Below, piece by piece: positions 54,654-64,000 of a stretch of DNA of 64,000 nucleotides. This DNA is from Acidobacteriota bacterium (GTDB lineage Bacteria; Acidobacteriota; Terriglobia; Terriglobales; Acidobacteriaceae): assembly GCA_013289795.1 (NCBI GenBank), contig JABCZH010000019.1, forward strand, positions 1 to 64,000. The letters run 5' to 3'. The number at the start of each line of letters is the position of its first letter. Positions within the stretch are counted from its first letter, which is position 1. The position numbers were made by a program, and so were the translations under genes. The notes below the pieces were generated by a model. It saw nothing but the letters and a program-made list of their open reading frames with translations, searched no databases and was not told the origin of the DNA.

Positions 54654-55667
54654 ATGCGGGTGCACTGTCGATTGACTCGACTTCTCGCCTTGCTGCTGGG
54701 CCTCGGCTGTGCCGTTACCGGCAGCTTCGCCGCTTCCTACCAATACATCCGTGTGGGACAGAAAGCCGACCTGAAGACTCACCCCTCGCCCGGAATCGCC
54801 ATGATGGGCGGCGGTAGCGATCTCGATGATGCCTTCCGCTGGTTGTGCGAGAAGGCCAATGCCGGCGACTTTCTGGTCTTGCGTGCGCGCGGCGATGACG
54901 ACTACAACCCCTACATCAACGGCCTCTGCAAGCTGAACTCGGTCGCAACGCTGATCATTCCCGATCGTGAAGCTGCGCAGGATCCCGCTGTCGCAGAGAT
55001 CATCCGCCACGCCGAAGTTGTCTTCATTGCCGGCGGTGATCAGTCGCGCTACGTAAATTTCTGGCGGGGAACGCCGGTGCAAGCCGCGATCAACGCGAAC
55101 CTTGCCGCAGGCAAGCCAATCGGAGGCACTAGCGCAGGTCTGGCTGTCCTCGGTGAATTTGCCTATGGAGCTCTAGGCGATAAGCCCGACGACGAAGACC
55201 TGGCCTCTGCAGATGTCCTGGGCGATCCCTTCTTCTACCGCGTAACCCTGGTGCGGGATTTTCTTGTGAACTCGCGCCTGCGCGGCATCTTGACCGACAG
55301 TCATTTCGCCCAACGCGATCGCATGGGCCGCAACCTAGGCTTTCTGGCGCGCATCATGCAGGACGCATGGTCCGGCACTCCACGCGAAATTGCCATCGAC
55401 GAAGGGTCGGCCCTTCTGGTGGAAGCAGACGGCAAAGCAACGGTTGTCGGTCCTGGCAAAGGTGCTTATTTCTTGCGGCCGACGGGAGCCCCTGAGATCT
55501 GCCAAGTGAAGACTCCGCTCACATTTCGTAACATTTCTGTTTACCACGCTCCCACTGGGACATATTTCGATACCTTCAACTGGAACGGCAAAGATGGGGT
55601 CAGCTACTCCCTTTCGGTAGAGAAGGGTCTGATTCGCTCCACTCAGGCCGGAGGCGGCATCTATTGA
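54654..55667 (+). CDS. Secreted cyanophycinase-like S51 peptidase
   Basis: Serine peptidase of 337 residues in the cyanophycinase (peptidase S51) family, which cleaves the arginine-aspartate polymer cyanophycin. A signal peptide (LLALLLGLGCAVTGSFA) means it acts outside the cytoplasm. The family core is present: IAMMGGGSDLDDAF, FIAGGDQSRYVNFW, the nucleophile in GGTSAGLAVL, and DSHFAQRDRMGR with the helper residues. No cyanophycin synthetase is in the window, so it may digest external polymer or another beta-linked peptide. It follows YbjQ by 59 bases. Confidence 0.92.
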   Translation: MRVHCRLTRLLALLLGLGCAVTGSFAASYQYIRVGQKADLKTHPSPGIAMMGGGSDLDDAFRWLCEKANAGDFLVLRARGDDDYNPYINGLCKLNSVATLIIPDREAAQDPAVAEIIRHAEVVFIAGGDQSRYVNFWRGTPVQAAINANLAAGKPIGGTSAGLAVLGEFAYGALGDKPDDEDLASADVLGDPFFYRVTLVRDFLVNSRLRGILTDSHFAQRDRMGRNLGFLARIMQDAWSGTPREIAIDEGSALLVEADGKATVVGPGKGAYFLRPTGAPEICQVKTPLTFRNISVYHAPTGTYFDTFNWNGKDGVSYSLSVEKGLIRSTQAGGGIY

Positions 55668-55785
55668 CAGCTGACCAATGGGTCATGGCCCCTCGAACCT
55701 GCCGAGAGTCTTGTACTTGGGCCGACGTTGGTTTTAACTAGACAGGACTTGCTTTCGTCGGGGGACGGTCGCGGGGGACTGAGCA

Positions 55786-57273
55786 TTGGGCGAAGATCCA
55801 AAGTGGGAGCTGGCCATCCTGGCCACTGTCCAGGGTTTCTACGAAAAGCTATTGCAGGACCATCTTGGCGGCGAGGTGCCCGTCCCCGCCGGCCTGGAAG
55901 CCATTTCGCTGCAGAGCGATGACAACGTGCACGGGATTTTGCTGAGCATGCACCGCTGGCTGCGGCTGCTCGACCTGGCCATCACTCCCGCCATGTTGCG
56001 CCGGGCACTCACGCCGGAGACCGACGCGGAGATTGCCGAGGCCATGCTCCGTTATTTCACCCGCAACAAAGAAGTCAGCGACGCTAATCGTGACAAAACT
56101 GATCTGGTAGCAACGTTTCTCTATCGCCACCCGCGGGTTCCCGGCCAATGGGAGCGCCGTGGCTACGGTCTTGACGGATCCATTCCACTCGCGCCCTTCG
56201 AAATCGCGATGCTTGAAATTCTCGCGGATGCCGATGCCCCGGCGCTGTCTGAGGAACAAATGCACTTGCTGCGCCAATTCGACCGGCTGCAGGAGGAAGC
56301 CTCGACGTTCCGCGACCTGAATGCGTTGCTCGATTCAGGAATCATTGTGCGGGTCCGCGAACTTAAACAGTTGTTTGATACAGCGTTTTATCATCCCAGC
56401 GTACTGGCCACCATTGCGCCCTACAACACCGCTTTCGGACGGCGCTTTGACGAACTCTTCTGGAAGGCCGCGAAGGAAATCAAGACTTTCGCCCGCGACC
56501 TCGAAGAGCAGGGAGGCAGCATTCTTGGCAATGTAGACGGAATGGACGTCACCGTGGAGCACGTTTCCGCGCTACAGGAGAGTGAACTGCTGCGAATCGA
56601 CTACGGCACGGCTCTCGAGAAATTCCGCCGTGTCTCCAGGCTGCGAAAATCCTTGCAGGAGCATCCGCCGGTGCGGCGCGTTCCGCCCGTTCGCGCAGCA
56701 ACCAGCGCCGGGAGTGCGAAAGCCGGTACTCCTCTGCGCTTGCCTGATCTCGAGACCATGCGCGCCGCGGTAACTCCGCAGCAGATTTCGAGCGAAGAGG
56801 GCAAGCTATCGAAGATCGAGGAATCTGTTCGCGCCTTCGTGCAGGTGGCCGATGCCCGGTTCCGCCATGTGGTTCCCATGCGCTATTTCAACCTGATCCT
56901 CACACCCGTGGAGGTCGCGGCCTTTTGTGCTGACGGTCGCGAAGAGAAGAGCCTGCAGGGGCGTGTGACGCACGCGCTATTGCGCATGACCACGGTCTGC
57001 GCGCGCATGACCACGGAACTCGAAGAACTGCGGCGGACACAGAATTCACCGTCTTTGTGGAGGCTGCACGCCGATGCCCTGGTGGTCTTGCTGGAAATCG
57101 AGCGTAGCGTGCAGGAGAATGTGAAGCGCGTGCTGGCGTCCGTCGAAACCGAAGGCGGCACCCAAACCGAGGCGATCCAGACGTCGCTAAAGAAACTCCA
57201 CGATTGCACCGCCCTGGTTCGCCAGACGCTTTCGCCCGTGGACAAGGTTGTGGGCGCGTCGGGCGGCCGCTGA
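55786..57273 (+). CDS. Hypothetical helical cytoplasmic protein
   Basis: A 495-residue protein that I do not recognise. It is predicted mostly helical, without signal peptide, membrane helix or cysteine cluster. Two helical halves (about 1-290 and 320-495) are joined by a proline and alanine-rich linker (PPVRRVPPVRAATSAGSAKA). It holds no visible catalytic motif. The start is a TTG at 55786 (MGEDPKWELAILATV); no better start exists near. It is a single gene between cyanophycinase and the convergent membrane protein. Confidence 0.75.
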   Translation: MGEDPKWELAILATVQGFYEKLLQDHLGGEVPVPAGLEAISLQSDDNVHGILLSMHRWLRLLDLAITPAMLRRALTPETDAEIAEAMLRYFTRNKEVSDANRDKTDLVATFLYRHPRVPGQWERRGYGLDGSIPLAPFEIAMLEILADADAPALSEEQMHLLRQFDRLQEEASTFRDLNALLDSGIIVRVRELKQLFDTAFYHPSVLATIAPYNTAFGRRFDELFWKAAKEIKTFARDLEEQGGSILGNVDGMDVTVEHVSALQESELLRIDYGTALEKFRRVSRLRKSLQEHPPVRRVPPVRAATSAGSAKAGTPLRLPDLETMRAAVTPQQISSEEGKLSKIEESVRAFVQVADARFRHVVPMRYFNLILTPVEVAAFCADGREEKSLQGRVTHALLRMTTVCARMTTELEELRRTQNSPSLWRLHADALVVLLEIERSVQENVKRVLASVETEGGTQTEAIQTSLKKLHDCTALVRQTLSPVDKVVGASGGR

Positions 57274-57293
57274 GAGCCTTGATCTTTGTGCCC

Positions 57294-58523
57294 TCACAGG
57301 TAGCTGAGCCACCAATCCTTGCGGCGTTGCTTCAGCGCGGCAAACCAGCGGCAGGGGAAGTACAAAATCACAATGGTGACGATCCACATCAAGTAGACAA
57401 AAGGCAGGCCATGGCCGTAGTCATCGGGAGTACCACCAAAAAACGCCCCATGGAACAGCCAGTTGATCGGTTGGTGAAACAACGGCGCGACGGCGATGGC
57501 GAGCAGATGAATCAGGTAGAGATGCAGCACGTAAAAGAAAAGCGGCACGCGGCCGAAAGTCACCAGCACCGAAGTCCATCGCGGCAGGCTTGATCTCTCC
57601 AGCCAGGCAAGCAGCAGGAGCGACGGTCCCATCGTCATGAGCAAGAACTGCAACGATGGCGGATACTTTTCGACATCCAGAAATAGAATGATCGTCTTCT
57701 CGACTGTAGGCTGGACGTGCCAATCGCCCTGCGAAACGCCTCCCAATCCAACCGGCGGGTTGCCATACAGATTAGTCGCTCGCAGAACAATGAAGGCAAT
57801 AGTGAGGGCCATCCCCATCTGGACCAGGATTCGGTTGCGGCGCCCGCTTTCGAGTTCGTAGAGCCTGCCAAACGCGTAGCCCGCAGCCATCACTCCCACC
57901 CAGGGAACAATTTGAAAGAGAACAAATTTCTGTATCTGGAAGGGCAACAGCACGCCGCCGCGCACGTGCAGGATCGTCCAAAGCCAGGCGTAGGAACCGA
58001 ACTGCCGAGGGCGAACTCGGTCCAGCAGGTCGTGAGTTGCGATCATCAATGTGGAAAGAATGGCAATCCACCGCAACGGTAGCCTGACCACCAGTGCCAT
58101 GATCACCATGGAAGCGCCCAAGGCCCAGATGACGCCGAAGAATCCTCCCCTGACCAGGAATGTCCAGGCGAATCCGATCACCGTGAACTCGAGAACAATC
58201 AGCCACAGTCCGCGCGTCCACAGAAAATGGCTCAATGCCTGCGGCGTTCTGCATCGTCCGTAGAAATACGCTCCCGTTCCCGCCAGGAAAAAGAACAACG
58301 GCGCGCAGAAGTGGGTGATCCAGCGGGTAAAGAATAGGCTGTAATAAGTGAATCTCAGGTCCTCGGGCGCAAAGGGCACATTGGTGAAGAAGTCGCGGGT
58401 ATGGTCGATCGCCATGATGACCATCACCAGCCCGCGCATGATGTCGAGCGAAGCCAGGCGTCCGGCACCTGCAGGAGTGGTGCTGGAAACACCAACCGGC
58501 GGAGAAAGTGTGGAGGATGTCAT
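57294..58523 (-). CDS. HGSNAT-like membrane protein (DUF1624 family)
   Basis: Polytopic inner-membrane protein of 409 residues. It begins RLASLDIMRGLVMVIMAIDHTRDFF, the family hallmark with a membrane His-Thr-Arg-Asp, and has about 10 hydrophobic helices. The family is related to heparan-alpha-glucosaminide N-acetyltransferase and acyltransferase-3 proteins, so it may transfer acetyl groups across the membrane to sugars. The ATG at 58523 is preceded by GGGGGTGA at good spacing; 15 further codons are open upstream. The small cysteine-rich gene lies 120 bases upstream on the same strand. Confidence 0.88.
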   Translation of the reverse strand: MTSSTLSPPVGVSSTTPAGAGRLASLDIMRGLVMVIMAIDHTRDFFTNVPFAPEDLRFTYYSLFFTRWITHFCAPLFFFLAGTGAYFYGRCRTPQALSHFLWTRGLWLIVLEFTVIGFAWTFLVRGGFFGVIWALGASMVIMALVVRLPLRWIAILSTLMIATHDLLDRVRPRQFGSYAWLWTILHVRGGVLLPFQIQKFVLFQIVPWVGVMAAGYAFGRLYELESGRRNRILVQMGMALTIAFIVLRATNLYGNPPVGLGGVSQGDWHVQPTVEKTIILFLDVEKYPPSLQFLLMTMGPSLLLLAWLERSSLPRWTSVLVTFGRVPLFFYVLHLYLIHLLAIAVAPLFHQPINWLFHGAFFGGTPDDYGHGLPFVYLMWIVTIVILYFPCRWFAALKQRRKDWWLSYL

Positions 58524-58642
58524 CGCATTCACCCCCTGACGCTGGAAGTATATACGGCGACGCGGCAAGTCTTTGCGTTCAATCGCTGCTACCGGGTTAG
58601 ACGTAGGGAGGCGAGGAATAGCTCGAAGATCCGAGGGTCAGC

Positions 58643-58825
58643 TCAGTCGGCGACTTTGTATTCGCAGGCGTCGCGGCAGGGCAGGCAGTAAAAGAGCCCG
58701 TCGCGGCACAACCGAATGTCCATCTGCGCCTGGCAAAGGCAGCAGTATCGATCACATTGGCAGCGGTCTTCGGTCATCTCGCACTGCATGCAGCGATACT
58801 TGATTTTTGTGGTAGTGGTGGCCAT
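58643..58825 (-). CDS. Small cysteine-rich (zinc-binding) protein
   Basis: A 60-residue protein from the ATG at 58825 (MATTTTKIKYRC). It carries ten cysteines in the pattern CMQCEMTEDRCQCDRYCCLC, then LCRDGLFYCLPC and a last one in DACEY, enough for two or more zinc sites. It has no signal peptide. I know no function. The gene is minus-strand, divergent from gcvT; the open frame extends 22 codons upstream but these lack the motif. It may be co-transcribed with the HGSNAT-like gene. Confidence 0.7.
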   Translation of the reverse strand: MATTTTKIKYRCMQCEMTEDRCQCDRYCCLCQAQMDIRLCRDGLFYCLPCRDACEYKVAD

Positions 58826-58982
58826 GGGGGAACTGTAGCGCCGGGGCGGCGGCGTGGAAAGTGCCGTTGGTAACTGGCCGTCGGGCTGCATTGACCCTCG
58901 GTTGCCGCCTTCGCCGCCAGCATGTTACGGTAATAAGTCTTGCCAGCCAGCACTACAGCCACTGCTTTTAACTGAGGGGAAA

Positions 58983-60128
58983 TTGTCCGCTGCCGAAACC
59001 ATTACGCCGGTCATTCGCAGGACCGCGCTGAACTCCGTCCATCGCCAGATGGGCGCCAAGATGGTGGAGTTCAATGGCTGGGACATGCCCGTGGAATACC
59101 CGTCAGCCGGCGGCATCATCGCCGAGCACAACGCGGTGCGGACTGGGGTAGGCATGTTCGACGTCAGCCACATGGGCGACATCCGCCTGCAAGGGCCAGA
59201 GGCACTCGCGGCCGTCCAGCACATTTCGATGAATGACGCTTCGCGGCTGGCCGTTGGCCAGGCGCAGTATTCAGCGATGCTCTATCCGCAGGGGACTTTC
59301 GTTGATGATGTGATCGTTCATCGCCTGGGCGATGACGATTATCTGCTGGTGATCAACGCCGGCACCCGCGAGAAGGATTTCAACTGGGTGCGCGACAACA
59401 CTCGCCAGTTCAAGTGCAAAGTCGAGAATCTTTCGGACGACTTCACCCAGATCGCCATTCAGGGACCGAAAGGCGTAGATCTGCTACAGAAGTTGACCGA
59501 CGCGAATCTCTCGGCGGTAAAGTTTTATTGGGTGACGCGGGGAACGGTTTGCGGGCTGAGAAATATTCTGATCGCTCGCACCGGTTACACCGCCGAAGAC
59601 GGCTTCGAAATCTACGTTCCATCCGACGAAGCCACCAGCGCGATGGTCTGGAACAAAGTGCTAGAAGCGGGCAAAGAGTTCGGAGCGGTCCCCTGCGGCC
59701 TGGGCGCCCGCAATACTCTGCGCCTGGAAGGCAAGCTGCCGCTCTACGGACACGAGATTTCCGATACGATAAATGTTTGGGAAGCCGGCCTCGACCGCTT
59801 TTGCAAGATGGAGAAGCCGGAGTTTGTCGGGCGGGTGGCGCTCGAGAAGGCGAAGTCGGCAGGCGTAAAGCGCACGCTAGTCGGTCTGGAGATGGTGGAG
59901 CGTGGCATCGCACGCGACGGCTACAAAGTTCTGGATGACGCCAGCCGTGAGATCGGCTACGTGACCAGCGGATCGTACGCACCGTTCCTGAAGAAAAATA
60001 TTGCGCTAGCGTACGTGCCGTCGGAGTTCGGGAACGTTGGATCGACGGTGAAAGTCGAAATCCGCGGCCAGGGTGTGAAGGCCCAGGTCGTCCCGACGCC
60101 GTTCTACAAGCGCCCTAAGAAGGCTTAA
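58983..60128 (+). CDS. gcvT: Glycine cleavage system aminomethyltransferase (T protein)
   Basis: Transfers the methylene group from the H protein to tetrahydrofolate, releasing ammonia. The 381-residue product shows MGAKMVEFNGWDMPVEYPS, the folate region VGMFDVSHMGDIRLQG, GYTAEDGFEIYV and GLGARNTLRLEGKLPLYGHE, as in T proteins. I take the TTG at 58983 because GAGGGG lies just ahead and the domain starts a few residues later (TITPVIRRTALN); the frame is open to an earlier ATG at 58854. First gene of the gcv set; no glycine riboswitch is visible in its leader. Confidence 0.95.
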   Translation: MSAAETITPVIRRTALNSVHRQMGAKMVEFNGWDMPVEYPSAGGIIAEHNAVRTGVGMFDVSHMGDIRLQGPEALAAVQHISMNDASRLAVGQAQYSAMLYPQGTFVDDVIVHRLGDDDYLLVINAGTREKDFNWVRDNTRQFKCKVENLSDDFTQIAIQGPKGVDLLQKLTDANLSAVKFYWVTRGTVCGLRNILIARTGYTAEDGFEIYVPSDEATSAMVWNKVLEAGKEFGAVPCGLGARNTLRLEGKLPLYGHEISDTINVWEAGLDRFCKMEKPEFVGRVALEKAKSAGVKRTLVGLEMVERGIARDGYKVLDDASREIGYVTSGSYAPFLKKNIALAYVPSEFGNVGSTVKVEIRGQGVKAQVVPTPFYKRPKKA

Positions 60129-60146
60129 CCACAGAGGACACAGAGG
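60128..60146 (+). repeat. Interspersed repeat word upstream of gcvH
   Basis: ACCACAGAGGACACAGAGG, 19 bases, followed by the doubled word AGCTAGGAGC at 60148-60172. It is matched at 18 of 19 bases in inverted orientation by 60579-60597, so gcvH is flanked by an inverted pair. Such words recur in intergenic DNA of Acidobacteria. Confidence 0.55.
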
Positions 60147-60178
60147 TAGCTAGGAGCTAGAAGCTAGGAGCCGAAAGC

Positions 60179-60568
60179 ATGTCTTATCCCGCAGATTTCA
60201 GGTACACCAAAGAGCATGAATGGATCAAATCCGACGGCAAGACCGCGACCATCGGCATCACGGATTACGCGCAGGGATCTCTGGGCGACATCGTTTTTGT
60301 TGACCTGCCCAAGCCCGGCGCGGAGATCACGGCGGGCAAGACGTTTGGCTCGGTCGAGTCGGTGAAGGCGGTTTCGGATTTGTATGCGCCGGCCTCAGGC
60401 ACTGTGACCGATGTGAATGGCGAGTTGGCAACAGCGCCCGAGAAGATCAATAAAGACGCTCACGGGTCATGGATGATGAAAGTGACGTTGAAGAATCCGG
60501 GTGAGTTGAACGGACTGCTCTCCGCCGCCGACTACGAAAAGTTTGTGGCGGAAGAGGGCGGACACTGA
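60179..60568 (+). CDS. gcvH: Glycine cleavage system H protein
   Basis: Lipoyl carrier of 129 residues that shuttles the aminomethyl group between P and T proteins. The lipoylated lysine is the K in SVESVKAVSDLY, and the N-terminal YTKEHEWIKSDG and GITDYAQGSLGDIVFVDLP are typical. Length is normal. It lies 50 bases after gcvT and 84 before gcvPA; an inverted pair of short repeats flanks it, which could lower transcript stability or stop read-through. Confidence 0.97.
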   Translation: MSYPADFRYTKEHEWIKSDGKTATIGITDYAQGSLGDIVFVDLPKPGAEITAGKTFGSVESVKAVSDLYAPASGTVTDVNGELATAPEKINKDAHGSWMMKVTLKNPGELNGLLSAADYEKFVAEEGGH

Positions 60569-60578
60569 ACTCCGTGCG

Positions 60579-60597
60579 CCTCTGTGCCCTCTGTGGT
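60579..60597 (-). repeat. Inverted partner of the 60128 repeat
   Basis: On the minus strand it reads ACCACAGAGGGCACAGAGG, with one base different from the copy at 60128-60146. The two copies in opposite orientation enclose gcvH. Confidence 0.55.
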
Positions 60598-60652
60598 GAG
60601 AGTTTCTTGGCCGCAATCGAACTGAATGTTTGCATCATCTAAGTAAGGTCCT

Positions 60653-62026
60653 ATGCGCTATCTACCCAAATCTCCCGCCGACCGCGAAGCCATACTCAAA
60701 GCCATTGGCGCGCGTTCGATTGACGATCTGTTTGCGCCCATCCCCGCCGAATACCGCCTGAATCGCGACCTGAAAGTTCCGCGGCAGATGGCAGAGTCGG
60801 AAATTGTGGATTGGTTCCGCGAGCGCTCGCGGGAAAACGGCGACAGTTATGCCATGTTTCTTGGGGCGGGCGCCTACTATCACTATCGTCCGGTCATCAT
60901 TGATTCGCTGATTTCCCGCGGCGAGTTTCTCACCGCTTACACTCCTTATCAAGCCGAGATTTCCCAAGGCACGCTGCAATCCATTTTCGAATTCCAGACC
61001 ATGATCTGCGAGTTGACTGGCATGGAAGTGGCGAACGCCTCCATGTACGACGGTTCCACTGCTGCCACCGAGGCCGTGATGATGGCGGTGCGTCTAACCG
61101 GACGCCGCGCGGCGGTGGTAGCTCGCAATGTGCATCCTGAATATCGGGAAGTTCTGGCGACTTACGCGTTTCATCAGGACATGCCGCTGACGACCGTCAG
61201 ATACTCCGACAGCGGCAGAGTCGACCTCAAAGAACTGGAGAAGTCGGTCAATCAAGATACCGCTTGCGTGCTGATCCAGTCACCCAATTTTTTCGGCACA
61301 ATTGAAGACGTCGACGCGGTCGCCGAGATCGCCCATAAGAACGGCGCCATGCTGGTGGCTTCGATCTCTGAAGTGGTTTCGCTGGGTATTGTTGAACCTC
61401 CGCGGCAGGCTGACGTCGTCGCCATGGAGGCACAATCGTTCGGTGTGCCCCTGGGATTTGGCGGGCCCTACTGTGGTGTGATTGCCACACGCGAAAAATA
61501 CGTGCGGCAGATGCCCGGTCGCCTAGTCGGCCAGACCAACGACCGCAACGGCAAGCGCGGCTTTGTGCTCACCCTGGCCACCCGCGAACAGCACATCCGC
61601 CGCGAGAAAGCGACTTCCAACATCTGCACCAACCAGGCGCTGGTCGCCTTGATGGCCAACATCTTCATGACGATCTACGGCAAAGTTGGCTTGAAAGAGT
61701 TGGCCAAACAGAATCTTGCGAAGACTGCCTATGCCGCACAGCAATTCGGGAAGCACGCTAAGGTTCTGTTCTCCGCCGGGGCACGCTTCAACGAGTTTGT
61801 GGTGCAAACGAGCGAAGACCCTTATGCCATCAACAGCCGGCTTCTGGGACATAAGATCATTGGCGGGCTTCCGCTGAAGAAGTTCTATCCGGAACTCGGC
61901 AACGCCGGACTGTGGTGCTGCACTGAGCTAACTACCCGCGCCGCGATTGACGGCGCTGTAAATACGGTTAACGAGAGCCAAGGTTCAGCAAAACCTTCGC
62001 GTGAAGTTGCGGAGGTGACACGATGA
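60653..62026 (+). CDS. gcvPA: Glycine dehydrogenase subunit 1 (P protein, N-terminal half)
   Basis: First half of the pyridoxal-phosphate glycine decarboxylase in two-subunit form, 457 residues. Seen: [79 protein letters not shown] and [17 protein letters not shown]. The lysine that holds PLP belongs to the other subunit. The gene overlaps gcvPB by four bases (ATGA at 62023-62026), so the two are translated in equal amounts. Confidence 0.97.
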   Translation: MRYLPKSPADREAILKAIGARSIDDLFAPIPAEYRLNRDLKVPRQMAESEIVDWFRERSRENGDSYAMFLGAGAYYHYRPVIIDSLISRGEFLTAYTPYQAEISQGTLQSIFEFQTMICELTGMEVANASMYDGSTAATEAVMMAVRLTGRRAAVVARNVHPEYREVLATYAFHQDMPLTTVRYSDSGRVDLKELEKSVNQDTACVLIQSPNFFGTIEDVDAVAEIAHKNGAMLVASISEVVSLGIVEPPRQADVVAMEAQSFGVPLGFGGPYCGVIATREKYVRQMPGRLVGQTNDRNGKRGFVLTLATREQHIRREKATSNICTNQALVALMANIFMTIYGKVGLKELAKQNLAKTAYAAQQFGKHAKVLFSAGARFNEFVVQTSEDPYAINSRLLGHKIIGGLPLKKFYPELGNAGLWCCTELTTRAAIDGAVNTVNESQGSAKPSREVAEVTR

Positions 62027-63516
62027 AGCCGAGGCCCACCATCCGCAAAGCCACTACCCACGTCAATCAGAATGAAGGCCTGATTTTCGAGAAATCTTCA
62101 GCGGGCAAGGCGGCCTGGAGACTGCCACCGCTTGATGTCCCCGAAGTCGATACTGCAAAGCTGCTGGGTTCCGCGGAACGAAAAGACCTCGGCCACATGC
62201 CGGAAGTGAGCGAGATTGAAATCATTCGCCACTTCACCCGGATGTCCACGTGGAATTACGCGATTGATCTGGGAATGTATCCACTGGGCTCTTGCACCAT
62301 GAAGTACAACCCGCGAGTGAATGAGGTTGTGTCACGGTTGGATGGGTTGGCCAACGGGCATCCTTATCAACCCGAGAGAGTGTCGCAGGGCGCGCTGCGT
62401 ATTCTGAAGACGCTGAGCGATTGCCTGATCGAAATCACCGGCATGGACGCAATCACTCTCCAACCCGCAGCAGGCGCGCACGGTGAGTTCACCGGGCTGC
62501 TGCTGGTGCGCGCTCACCATCAGTCCAAGGGTCACGCACGCAAGAAAATCCTCATCCCAGATTCCGCTCACGGCACGAATCCTGCGACTGCGGCGACGGT
62601 CGGTTACGCGGTCGAGAATTTGAAGTCGAACTCGCAAGGCATGGTGGATGTGGCGGCGCTGGCATCGCAAATGAATGAAGATGTCGCCGCGCTCATGCTG
62701 ACCAATCCCAACACCCTGGGCGTGTTCGAGCAGGAGATTCACAAGATTGCCGACATCATGCACGCCAAGGGCGGCCTGCTCTACATGGATGGCGCCAACA
62801 TGAACGCACTGGTGGGCAAGGTGCGCCCCGGCGACTTTGGCGTCGACCTGATGCACCTAAATCTGCACAAGACTTTCTCCACTCCCCACGGCGGCGGTGG
62901 CCCAGGTTCGGGGCCCGTAGCGGTGAAGAAGATTCTCGAGCCATATCTGCCCACGCCCGTCGTGATCACAAAACCTGACGGAGCCTTGGGCTTCGAATAC
63001 ACCCGTCCGCAGTCGGTGGGGCGTGTGCGCGCCTTTTACGGCAACTTCGGAATGTTCGTGCGCGCCCTGGCCTACACGCTGGCCAATGGGCCCGACGGCC
63101 TGCGTCAAACCACGGAAGATGCCGTGCTCAACGCCAACTACATTCGTAAGGGCCTCGAAGGTGCATACGATCTGCCCTACGCGACGCCTTCGATGCACGA
63201 GGTCGTCTTCAGCGACAAGCTCCAGGCGAAAAAGGGCGTCAAGACTATGGACATCGCCAAACGGCTAATTGACTACGGATTTCATCCTTACACCACGGCG
63301 TTTCCGCTGATCGTGCCGGGCGCGCTGATGATCGAGCCCACCGAGAGCGAATCGAAAGAAGAGATGGATTTATTCATCGACGCCATGAAATCGATCGCGG
63401 AAGAAGTGGAAGAAGATCCGGAGATGGTGTTGGCTGCTCCGCATACCACGCGGGTGTCGCGGCTGGACGAAGTCGCGGCGGCGAGGAAGCCGGTGCTGCG
63501 GTGGAAGCCGAGCTAG
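62023..63516 (+). CDS. gcvPB: Glycine dehydrogenase subunit 2 (P protein, C-terminal half)
   Basis: Catalytic half of glycine decarboxylase, 497 residues, which releases CO2 from glycine and loads the H protein. The PLP lysine is in [20 protein letters not shown]; other signatures are [41 protein letters not shown] and [10 protein letters not shown]. It completes a full gcvT-H-PA-PB set that only lacks the shared lipoamide dehydrogenase. Confidence 0.97.
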   Translation: MKPRPTIRKATTHVNQNEGLIFEKSSAGKAAWRLPPLDVPEVDTAKLLGSAERKDLGHMPEVSEIEIIRHFTRMSTWNYAIDLGMYPLGSCTMKYNPRVNEVVSRLDGLANGHPYQPERVSQGALRILKTLSDCLIEITGMDAITLQPAAGAHGEFTGLLLVRAHHQSKGHARKKILIPDSAHGTNPATAATVGYAVENLKSNSQGMVDVAALASQMNEDVAALMLTNPNTLGVFEQEIHKIADIMHAKGGLLYMDGANMNALVGKVRPGDFGVDLMHLNLHKTFSTPHGGGGPGSGPVAVKKILEPYLPTPVVITKPDGALGFEYTRPQSVGRVRAFYGNFGMFVRALAYTLANGPDGLRQTTEDAVLNANYIRKGLEGAYDLPYATPSMHEVVFSDKLQAKKGVKTMDIAKRLIDYGFHPYTTAFPLIVPGALMIEPTESESKEEMDLFIDAMKSIAEEVEEDPEMVLAAPHTTRVSRLDEVAAARKPVLRWKPS

Positions 63517-63614
63517 GTAGCTTTTGGTTGACAAGTGAAATCGATGTTCTCAACAGTTATCAACAACCTATCCGCCTCAGGTTCTCCTAGTCCAGTCCTG
63601 CTATAGTTTTGGCC

Positions 63615-64000
63615 ATGAAAGGAAGATCAACTCGAAAGGTACTTGCCGTTTTCCTCGCTTCGGCGCTCACCTCCGCTTGCAGCGCCCAGCAACCCTCACC
63701 AGACTGGAACGGTACCTGGAAACTCGATCCATCAAAGAGCACGTACCAAGGCCCGATTCTTACTATCTCGATTTCGGCGGACGGTGAGTATCGCTACGAC
63801 GATGGAAGTTACAGTTTCACTTTTCGCTGCGATGGGAAGGATCGTCCGACGGAGGGGAACCGCACACGAGCTTGCGTGAAAGGCAGTGCCACTACCTTAG
63901 ACCTCACCCGCAAAGAAAACGGGGTAAAGACGAATACCTATCATTGGGAGCTTTCGGCTGGCGGAAGGGCCCTTACGGCGACGGCGACCGACTTTCGTCC
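63615..64000 (+). CDS. Lipoprotein-like protein, cut by the window edge
   Basis: The frame is open from ATG 63615 to the end of the window (128 codons and part of another). It has a signal peptide ending in a lipobox-like LTSACSAQQ, which suggests a lipid-anchored exported protein. The rest reads DWNGTWKLDPSKSTYQG, ISADGEYRYDDGSY and a beta-rich stretch to ALTATATDFRP. This resembles small beta-sandwich proteins found in Acidobacteria, with no known role. The 3' end lies outside the window. Confidence 0.75.
   Translation, partial: MKGRSTRKVLAVFLASALTSACSAQQPSPDWNGTWKLDPSKSTYQGPILTISISADGEYRYDDGSYSFTFRCDGKDRPTEGNRTRACVKGSATTLDLTRKENGVKTNTYHWELSAGGRALTATATDFR

Noticed and set aside
58826-58982. 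Glycine riboswitch ahead of gcvT
   Set aside because: No tandem aptamer signature (GGAGAG with the matching downstream conserved words) is visible; the region is too short for the usual two aptamers.
63555-63575. DnaA-box-like TTATCAACA near the right edge
   Set aside because: A single imperfect copy with no cluster and no replication genes near; not evidence for an origin.

Overview
The window looks like a chromosomal segment of an acidobacterium (Acidobacteriota, probably class Terriglobia, relatives of Koribacter or Sulfotelmatobacter). I infer this from gene content: three secreted VWFA proteins of the type common in Acidobacteria, a 1,071-residue Oar-like TonB-dependent receptor with a carboxypeptidase-regulatory N-terminus, a tandem of CocE and M24 hydrolases, GC-rich DNA, several TTG starts and short interspersed repeats (ACCACAGAGG-type words). 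No tRNA, rRNA, CRISPR, transposase or phage gene was seen.

Bases 1-17.9 kb form a dense signalling island. It holds two paralogous GGDEF-EAL proteins (one split by a frameshift), a LuxR-type regulator with a degenerate receiver, a GAF-PAS hybrid histidine kinase, a small C2H2-like zinc protein, a REC-histidine kinase, a CHASE3-PAS histidine kinase, two Rcp1-like single-domain response regulators, a REC-histidine kinase with an unusual C-terminal domain, and a last single-domain receiver. Several genes overlap by ATGA, so they are probably translationally coupled. A 30-65 bp upstream element occurs three times in the island, each time ahead of a regulator or small protein. It is the best candidate here for an undescribed regulatory link.

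Bases 18-34 kb are mostly housekeeping and envelope genes: rmlD-like reductase, M13 peptidase, cmk, a ceruloplasmin-like multicopper oxidase, the TonB-dependent receptor, rpsU, a zinc-ribbon protein, mtaB, a gph-like HAD phosphatase, a fused 2-oxoacid dehydrogenase E1 alpha-beta, an aquaporin broken by two frameshifts, and a penicillin-binding transpeptidase. Bases 34-41.4 kb, read on the minus strand, are a reduced division cluster (murC, ftsQ, ftsA, ftsZ, then the transpeptidase), interrupted by a DinB-like gene, a small membrane protein and an opposite-strand gene.

Bases 41.4-58.9 kb are accessory: Nudix hydrolase, TonB-like protein, the VWFA trio with a DUF3052 protein, then a TetR divergon (FAD oxidoreductase versus TetR plus a Rieske oxygenase) with two matching TGAC-N5-GTCA palindromes, one at each start codon. 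After these come a coupled M24-CocE pair, small cysteine-rich proteins, YbjQ, a secreted cyanophycinase, an unknown helical protein and an HGSNAT-like membrane protein. Bases 58.9-63.5 kb are the complete glycine cleavage set gcvT-gcvH-gcvPA-gcvPB. A lipoprotein-like gene runs off the right edge.

Three single-base frameshifts (near 908, 32,112-32,118 and 32,341-32,350) disrupt otherwise intact families. One lies in a run of seven A, so sequencing or assembly error must be considered before calling these pseudogenes.
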